Both the position numbers and the translations under genes were made by a program. A stretch of 64,000 nt of DNA from Gigantopelta aegis (taxonomy: Eukaryota; Mollusca; Gastropoda; Neomphalida; Peltospiridae). The stretch lies in contig NC_054702.1 of assembly GCF_016097555.1 (NCBI RefSeq), positions 103,050,017 to 103,114,016 of the forward strand, given 5' to 3'. Shown here piece by piece: positions 35,601-44,600 of this stretch (its first letter is position 1; each line of letters begins with the position of its first letter). The notes under the pieces were generated by a model, which saw nothing but the letters and a program-made list of their open reading frames with translations, made no database searches and had not been told where the DNA came from.

Positions 35601-38600
35601 AGGGATCAGACTTCTTTGTCTCCGAACAATTTCCAAGGGAAGTAAACGAAAGACGTAAGCTTCTAGCACCCCATAGGAGTGAAGCCATCCGAGCAGTTAA
35701 TCGTGCTGTAATGAACAAGGACAAACTGTATATTAATGGAGTTCTCTTCCAGCCTCTGACTACTAATGAAGTACGTGCTACTGAATTCCGATCTCCGGGA
35801 ACCAATGCGGTACACACAACACATGCTGACAGCCCGGCTATGAATATGAACACAGTTAACCCCAGTGATTACGACACACCGGAGAATGTATGTTCTAGTG
35901 TTAGTGACTTCTCTCTGAAAACTTTGACATGGAATATCCATGGTGGCCTAGGTGAAAAATTAAACTGTTCATTTTACAAACGTTTTGTTTCGTGTACATA
36001 TGTTATTTTTCTTTTAGAATGTTGGATCGATAATGAGTTTGAATATCATGTTGATGAGTACGAATGTAAAGCATTCCCGGTGAGAAAAAGAAAAGGTGCT
36101 CAGGGAGAAGGTATTTTTTTAATGTTTAAATCTCAGTTTAAGCCTTACATATCAATAGTCGAGAATTGTTTAGATTCTATAAATATTTAAATAAATTTGA
36201 TATGGATATTTATATAGCTGCTGTTTATATAGCATCCCAGACATCTTCGTACTATAAGTTATATAATTGTGATTTATTTACAGAATTACAGTCAGGTATT
36301 GAGTATTATTCTAGGATTGGAGATGTGTTTATTTTATTATTAGAACCGTGACTAAACATGATTTTATCAGATTTGATGAGCCTCATATCAGTGTATTAAA
36401 CAGATTATGTGGACTTATTGATTCTGCTAATGATGAATCGCTACCGACAAGAATGAATCCGGACACTGGGCAGAACTACATTGTACTATGGCTCTGAACT
36501 ACTAAAGCTATGTAAAGCTACTGGTCTAAGAATTGTTAATGATAGACACAAGTGTGGTTTGTCTAATGATTATACATTTCATGGTCAGCAGACGATGATT
36601 GCCATTGACTAAAACTAAAATAAAGTACATGTACTACCTGCCAGAGATGTTCCCACCAAATCACACAGTGTTGGTATCAGGAATATCAAGTGAAACACTC
36701 TGAAATAACACATTTTTACTGTCACTATTCCAATACTGTAAGACATCAAACAAATACAGTTTCACAATAACTTATGTAAAAGCATTTTTGCACTTTACCT
36801 GTATCTGTATGTGGTAACTTTCATAAATTCATGTGTCCAATTAAAATAAGGGAAATAACGGTTGTGTATTGACATGACATGGATTTCGGTCAGCGGTTGG
36901 GTGTCAACCCATGTTAACTGTAACACTTAATCTAGTGTTAGAGAAGATGTTTGTTTTGTTTAATGACACCACTAGAGCACATTGATTAACCATTGGCTAT
37001 TGGATGTCAAACATTTGGTAATTCTGATTCATAGTCATCAGAGGAAACCAGCTACATTTTCTTAAAGGGACATTCCTGAGTTTGTTGCACTTTTTAAGAT
37101 GTTATCGACTAACAGAGACTTTTTTAACGATTGTAATTGTAATAAAATATTAGTGGCTGTATATTAAACATGTTTCTGATGGTTCTAATATTGGTACTAG
37201 GTTAAATTTCATCTTATTTCCTAAAATATTGTTTTTTCGTACGTACGAAATTATTTGAAGACAAAATCCAGTTTGGGCTTCTTGCAAATATTAAGACGAC
37301 CAGAAACACATTGAATATACAGACACTGACATTCTAAACAAGAAAATAGATTTAATATGTAGGTTTAATCTTAGAAATATTTTATTAGTCGGAAACATCT
37401 TACAATGCAGCAAACTCAGGAATGTCCCTTTAATGCAGCAAAGGATCTTTTATATGCACTTTCCCAGACAGGAAAACACATATCACAGCCTGTGACCAGT
37501 TGTGGTGCAATTAAGTGCTTATATCCAATTAAGGTTCCAACATGCTGTCCTGGGTACAACCTCAGCTATCTGGGCTGTCTTTCCAGGACATATCTGGGCT
37601 CTTTCCAGGACAGTGGGTTTATGGTTAGTGGTTTGCGAGAGAGAAGTCAGTGTAGTGGTCTTACACCTACCCAATGAATCATTAAAACTTGCTTTGGGTG
37701 GGAGTCAGTACCTACTAGCCTTATGTCCAATGACTTAACCACAACACTACCGAGGATGGTAAAAAACATTTAACCTGTAATAACAACTGATAAAGATAAA
37801 CAAAGTTTTAAAATGTACAGAGTTACAATATCTTTTCCAACAAATGTATTAACATTATTAACTAGCTGCTTTCATTTTTAACAAATGTTTTGTTCATTCA
37901 CATATTCCAACAATTTAAACAAATTTTCTGTCTTCTGTAAACAAGTAGCCTGTGCTTCTTGATATAAATACAAACTTTTTTTGGACAAGTGGTTCCAAGA
38001 CTTCACCTTCCTGCTTACGTGACAGAGCTTCCTGCAACAATAAAAGGATATTTTACATCTTAAGGCAAGGATGGGACTTAGCTCAATCAATTGAGTGTTC
38101 GCTTGAGGTGCTTGCATCAGGATCAAACCACCTCAATGGATCCATTCAACTGATTGGATTTTTCCTCGTTTCAACCAAAAGAAAGAAAGAAATGTTTTAT
38201 GCACTCAACACATTTAATTTACGGTTATATGGCATCAGACATATGGTTACGGACCACACAGATTTTGAGAGGAAACCCGCTGTCGCCACTACATGGGCTA
38301 CTCTTTCCGACTGGCAGCAAGGGATCTTTTATTTGTGCTTCCCACAGGCAGGATAGCACAAACCATGGCCTTTGTTGAACCAGTTATGGATCACTGGTCG
38401 GTGCAAGTGCTTTACACCTACCCATTGAGCCTTGCGGAGCACTCACTCAGGGTTTGGAGTCAGTATCTGGATTAAAAATCCCATGCCTCGCCTGGGATCC
38501 GAACCCAGTACCTACCAGCCTGTAGACCGATGGCCTAACCACGACGCCACCGAGGCCAGTCGTTTCAATCAGTGCACCACAACTGGTTAAAGGCCTGAGG

Positions 38601-41600
38601 TATATGCTATTCTATCTGTGGGAAAGTGCATATAATAGATCCTTTGCTGCATTAGGAAAATGAAGCGGGTTTCCTCTGATGACTATGTGTCAGAATTACC
38701 AAATGTCTGACATCCAATAGCTGATGATTAATAAACCAATGTGCTCTAGAGGTGTCGTTAAACAAAACAAACTTTAATAAGGAAGAGCAAAACACCTAAA
38801 ACGACTGGGGTACCAATAGTTATTGTACTCGGAGGGCATTAAGGTTACACACCACCATTAATTACTCAATGCAGTTCAATACAATTTCTGAAAAATCAAC
38901 AAATTGTTCAATTAATGGCCCCTATGCCTGACCACCGCCTCGTGTTGTTGTTATACAAGTGGCACCATACTACTTGCACAGTTGTTATCAGTTAATACTA
39001 CATATAACAAGTTACTTCAAACTAATGGGTTATTTAAATACTACAGAGGTCAACCTATGTATAATCATCAAAGAAAGATTTTAAAAAGTATATATTAAGA
39101 CTATATTAAGCTGCTACACCAAGTAACAACACAACGAATGGTGGTGCGTTGCCTTAAACAGTCTTTGCCATGAGCAAAATCAGTGTAAGCTAAAGAACAG
39201 TACCCTGAAATAGTGCTAGATGAGCAAAATCAGTGTAAGCTAAAGAACAGTACCCTGAAATGGTGCTAGATGAGCAAAAACATGCTTTCAAATAAATGCA
39301 TTTAATGCTCATTTAAAACTTTCCAGACAGGTATGGAGGGCAAAACAAGTGATCACTTGCCTTCCCTGGCAAAGACTTTTGGAAGTAATTTTTAAGATAT
39401 AACTTAATGGAATGCCGAGTGCTAAAGTTGCACACGGCCTTTTAGAAATTAATCTTTGTTTTGTTTAACGACACCACATTGATTTATCGATCACTGACTA
39501 TTGGATGTCAAACATTTGGTAATTTTGACATATAGTCTCAGAGAAGAAACACACATTTTTTCAATTAGTAGCAAGGGATCATTTATATGCACCATTCTAC
39601 AGACAGGAAAGCACATATCACGGCCTTTGATATACCAGTCATGGAGCACTGGGTGCATCAAGAAATAGCCTAATGGACCAACCGATGGGGTATCCTTGCA
39701 AAGTGTGACATTGGGTAAGTACAAGGAGGGCAGTCAACAGTACAAATCAAACAAGGAGAAGAGACCAGAATGATCAAAAGCTGTTATTATATTATAGATG
39801 CACTTTACCAAAGACAGGATAGCACCAATCACAGTCTCTTAAATACCATTCATAGCACGCTGGCTGGAACAGTAAATATCCTAATGCGAATCCTACAACT
39901 CATAGCACCGGGACGTAGTCCAGTGGTAAAGTGCTTGCCTTAAGTGTAGTTGGTCCCTGTCGGAGGATCCACTGGGCCATTTCTCATTCCAGCCAGTGCC
40001 CCATGACTAGTATATCAACGGCTGTGGTATGTGCTATCCTGTCTGGGATGATGCATATAAAAGATCCCTTGCTACTAATAGAAAAAATGTAGCGGGTTTC
40101 CTCTGAGACTTTGTCAAAATTACAAATGTTTGACATTTAATAGCCAATGATTAATAACCAATGTGCTCTAGTCGTGTCATTAAACAAAACAAACTTTTAA
40201 CTTGCTTTTTGTACTCTACCACTGTCCTACATTGCGATCCAGCATTTAACAATTAAAAGAGGCTGATTAACTAATTAAGTAACATAACATCTGGCATTTT
40301 TATAACCTTCTCTCCCCCATGTATCATTTTATAACACTAAGATCCCTTCCCCTTTAAAAGTACATACGGCTTGTCATTGCACGCCCACACATTCTGCCTT
40401 TCTGTGTCATTTGTGATGTAATTTAACCAACATTAGTGGATTTTCTGTGTGTATTTTTATTTTGTTTTCCTTGATAATAACTGCTAGATGAAAACCAAAT
40501 GGCCATAGTTGGCAGCATATTACTTTATGACTAAAAATTGTTTTGATGTTAAGACTTAAGTAAGTCTTGACACATTGAAACACCCTTCTCTGTCTTATAA
40601 AGTTTTACTATGAATAATACTAAAAGATTTGGAAAGATTTGGAAAGATTTCCAAATGTTATCCCCCATTATATTGATACATGTATAAAAAGGAAACCTCA
40701 ACCTAACACAAAAACTAACCCTAACAATATTAGGGGGGTAACATTCTGATATTTTACCACATACATGTATTTTCCATTCTCTTCACTGAATTTGTAACAT
40801 TTCAATTACCTTCTTTAAATATGCCTGTCTTTCTCTCCTCCTTGCTATGCAAAGTCCTATTAAACAGCACATTTCTCCTAAAATATAAAAACATTGTTTA
40901 CATACATCTTAGATATAAATTTAAACATTTCACCCGAGTCCTTGGTTCAGGGGAGAACCTATATCTCTTCGATATCAAGTATAGATATACATTAACTGAC
41001 AAATTTCGTCTGACGTGTATCTGTTACCACTCATTTTTTTTATTATTATTATTATTATTAATTTTAATCCCATTGCCCTCTTTCCTTTCTCTCCTTTGAA
41101 TTTCATCTCATTTCTTCCCAATCTGGCAACTTCTCCTATCTTTCGACTTCTTTCGCTGTCCACCTCCACATCCCAGTTCTTGTCTGCAACCGTGACAGGT
41201 GTATGTCTCTTGTGGCTATCTGTGCAACACACCTGCGATTCCCCATCAGATTTTAGCTGTGGACTTTTAGTCTGACCACTTCGAAAAATATTCAGTAGTT
41301 ACTTCTTGCATTGTTAAGAGGCACCTGTAACCACCTACTATACACCCCTACTACCGGCTTACCACTCCAATTTATCATAACTGAATACTTAATAAATGAT
41401 TTTATATTACTGATAGAATCTGGGCTTATCCTGTCCACAGTTATACAAAGTGGCTACAACATTTAGTCTTTAGCTAATAAAATCTTCCTTAAATTAACCA
41501 TATTTTAACAATTTTCAAGCAAATACTCTATAAATCTGAAAACTGGCTAACCAAAATGTGTTCCAGTGTGAGCCCTGTCTAAGAATATGTGTTGTGTTTT

Positions 41601-44600
41601 ATACACAGTGATGGGATCTAGCTGAGTCAGTAGAGTGATCGACCGAGTTGCTTGGGTCAAAGAATCAACCTTCCCACCCTGGCACCCTCAGCCACCCCCA
41701 GTGTCACATGACTTAGTCACTAGTATATTAAAGGTCATGGTATCAGGGGTTCATACACTACAAATAATTTTATTTTCCAGGACTTTAAGCACTGTTTGGG
41801 TTCATTTTCCAAGACATTTTTACCCTTTTTTCAGGAGTGTTAATACACAACTAGGAAAGGAATGTTTGTTTAATGACATCCCAGGACATGGTTTATTCAG
41901 CGGTTGTATGTGCTGTCTTGTCTATGGGAAAGTACATATAAAAGATCCTATGCTAATCATAATGGAAAAATGTAGCAGGTTTCTTCTGAAGATTGTGTGT
42001 CAGAATTATCAAATGTTAAACATCCATTAGCTGATGATTAATTAATAAATGTCTTCTAGTGGTATATTGTTAAATAAACAAAACTTTAAAGTTGAATTGT
42101 TTGCACACTATATAAGGTAGTGAACTCAGGCCCTATTATACCATTATGTGACATTATCATACCATTTAACAGGTCAATAAATTATAAAGCATTGACGCTA
42201 GTTATTAGGTTGTATAAAATAGTTTCAGCTATTACACATTTTTTACTATTAAATTACACATTACTTACATCTGTTTGTTTAACAGAGCTGGGCAGTACTG
42301 AAATTTCAGGTTTGGTGTCAGTATTGATATTTTGGGGGTGATTTACCTCTGTATTGGTATGGTATTCAGTATTTATACAATACTGATACAAATGTCGAGC
42401 AGTATTTTCAGTACAATCTGCTTTAAATGTATGAGTTCAGACTCACCTGCTAATTTCATCTAAAATAAAATAAAATTCCACACACAAGGCCCTCATCTCT
42501 CTCTTGTTTTCAGCCATTTTGCATTAGTCAGATATATTGTTAGTGCTTTACTAAATGGGAAACATTTTTCAATACCAAAATTTTGGTGTTATGAGATTAG
42601 CTCGGTACTGTAACTCGATACTGACATGATACCGATATTATTAATTTTGGCAAATTTAATGTGTTTCTGGTTGTTTTGGTGTTTGTAGCATCTCCAAGTG
42701 AATATTATGTGAAATACAAAAGTTTGTGTCTCAGAACTACCGGGTCAATGACTTTAAACAGTATTTTACCGGCATTGGTGGCGTCGTGGTAGGCCATCGG
42801 TCTACAGGATGGTAGGTACTGGGTTCGGATCCCAGTCGAGGCATGGGATTTTTAATTCAGATACCGACTCCAAACCCTGAGTGAGTGCTCTGCAAGGCTC
42901 AATGGGTAGGTGTAAACCACTTGCACCGACCAGTGGTCCATAACTGGTTCAACAAAGGCCATGGTTTGTGCTATCCTGCCTGTGGGAAGTGCAAATAAAA
43001 GATCCCTTGCTGCTAATCGGAAGAGTAGCCCATGTAGTGGCGACAGCGGGTTTCCTCTCAAAATCTGTGTGGTCCTTAACCATATGTCTGACGTCATATA
43101 ACTGTAAATAAAATGTGTTGAGTGCGTCGTTAAATAAAACATTTCTTTCTTTCTTTAAACAGTATTTTAAAATGGCTTATACCAATAAACATGATCCAAG
43201 TCTGAAACCAGGGATGATCAAATTCATGAGGTTTAGTTGTGTTGTTGGAACTTCTATCTGGATAACCTTCAACGCTGCAACAACAAAAAAACAGGTGACA
43301 AAATTAACTCTATGGGGGAGTGAAAAACTAAAATATTCTTGATGTTCAATATTTCTAGAAAAAGATTAATTTGCATCATATTCAATTCTACATAAATTTA
43401 TAAAATGTAATTTACTGTAAAAACACAAACAACATTGTAATCTAGGCACAGACTCGTGATATCATTTTTGTGAGGTTCTTTTTCAATGTTTTATTTTTTA
43501 AAGTATTGTTTTGTAAGGGAGGTATATCTCAGACATACCATGGGTCTTCCACATGCTTGCTGGAGGTTTAACTGAAGAAGCTGAGGAAATGTCCTCATCA
43601 AAATAAAGAGCCAGTAGATATAGTCAGCATTTTTCTTGTTACTATATATATGGTATAAAATATGAAAAAGCCACCATATGCAGGAAGTTCGAATTTGGAT
43701 TGGGGGTTTTTGGGGGGGGTTTTCAAGCAGTTTATTTCTGTGAGTTTGTGTGAGAACAAATACATCAAAAGTGCAGATGGGGTTAGTCCGATATATCTGC
43801 CATCAACTCAATATTCAACTAGGTTGAGGTGTGAAAATGAACTACATTATTTTAATGTGAACATATTGGCAATTATTTACCGAACCCTATTGAATGCATT
43901 AACCCACTCATTCGAACCAAAGCAATAAACAATTAAGGCAGACAGTATTAATAATATTATCTATTTCATGCCTAGTCAATTTCCCAGTACCGCAGAACCA
44001 TGACTTTCGATACATTAAAGGTAGGGTCAACTCAAACAAGAGCCTTATGTGTTGGAAAGATGCATACCCGGACCACCAACACATACTGACACTTTAGCAA
44101 ATGAAAAACGCGTAATTTTAGAGTTAATAAAATACATGATTATTCCTGCTAACTGGGGGCAGCCATTTTGTTTCGTTTTTGTTACGTCCGGTGGGATAGC
44201 TTGGGGTGAAGTGACGTCAGCTCCTGACCATCTCCTGTATGTACAGTGTAAACAAAAGCAGTAATTTTTGACAAGGCGCTTCTCTTTGATCAACCTGAGT
44301 TGTAAAACAGCATAAATGACGTAATAATATAATAAACTATTTAACTAAATATATTTCAAGTTGCATTAATGGAACAAAATGGGGTTATAGTATTTTTCTC
44401 TGTTAAATAATCTAAAGGAAAATGTACACTATTAGGCCTATTGATATGCTACGTTGGAACAAAAACAACAACACACGATACCCAAGTGATAATTTTCTTT
44501 TCTTTGGGACTACGTAATTAGTCAGTTCTGTTGTTTTAGATGGAAAAGTATGCTTAATCAATAGTTTTACAGAACTATTTACAGTAATAAATCATGTCCA

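Noticed and set aside
35492-36190. Host gene exon
   Set aside because: The domains are those of a LINE (ORF1 C-terminus and APE endonuclease), antisense to the host gene and decayed downstream.
43525-43560. Missing exon 2 of the SLC35F6-like gene
   Set aside because: Acceptor and donor look good, but its 33 nt leave the wrong phase for exon 3 and the peptide does not match SINTL-KWAD.
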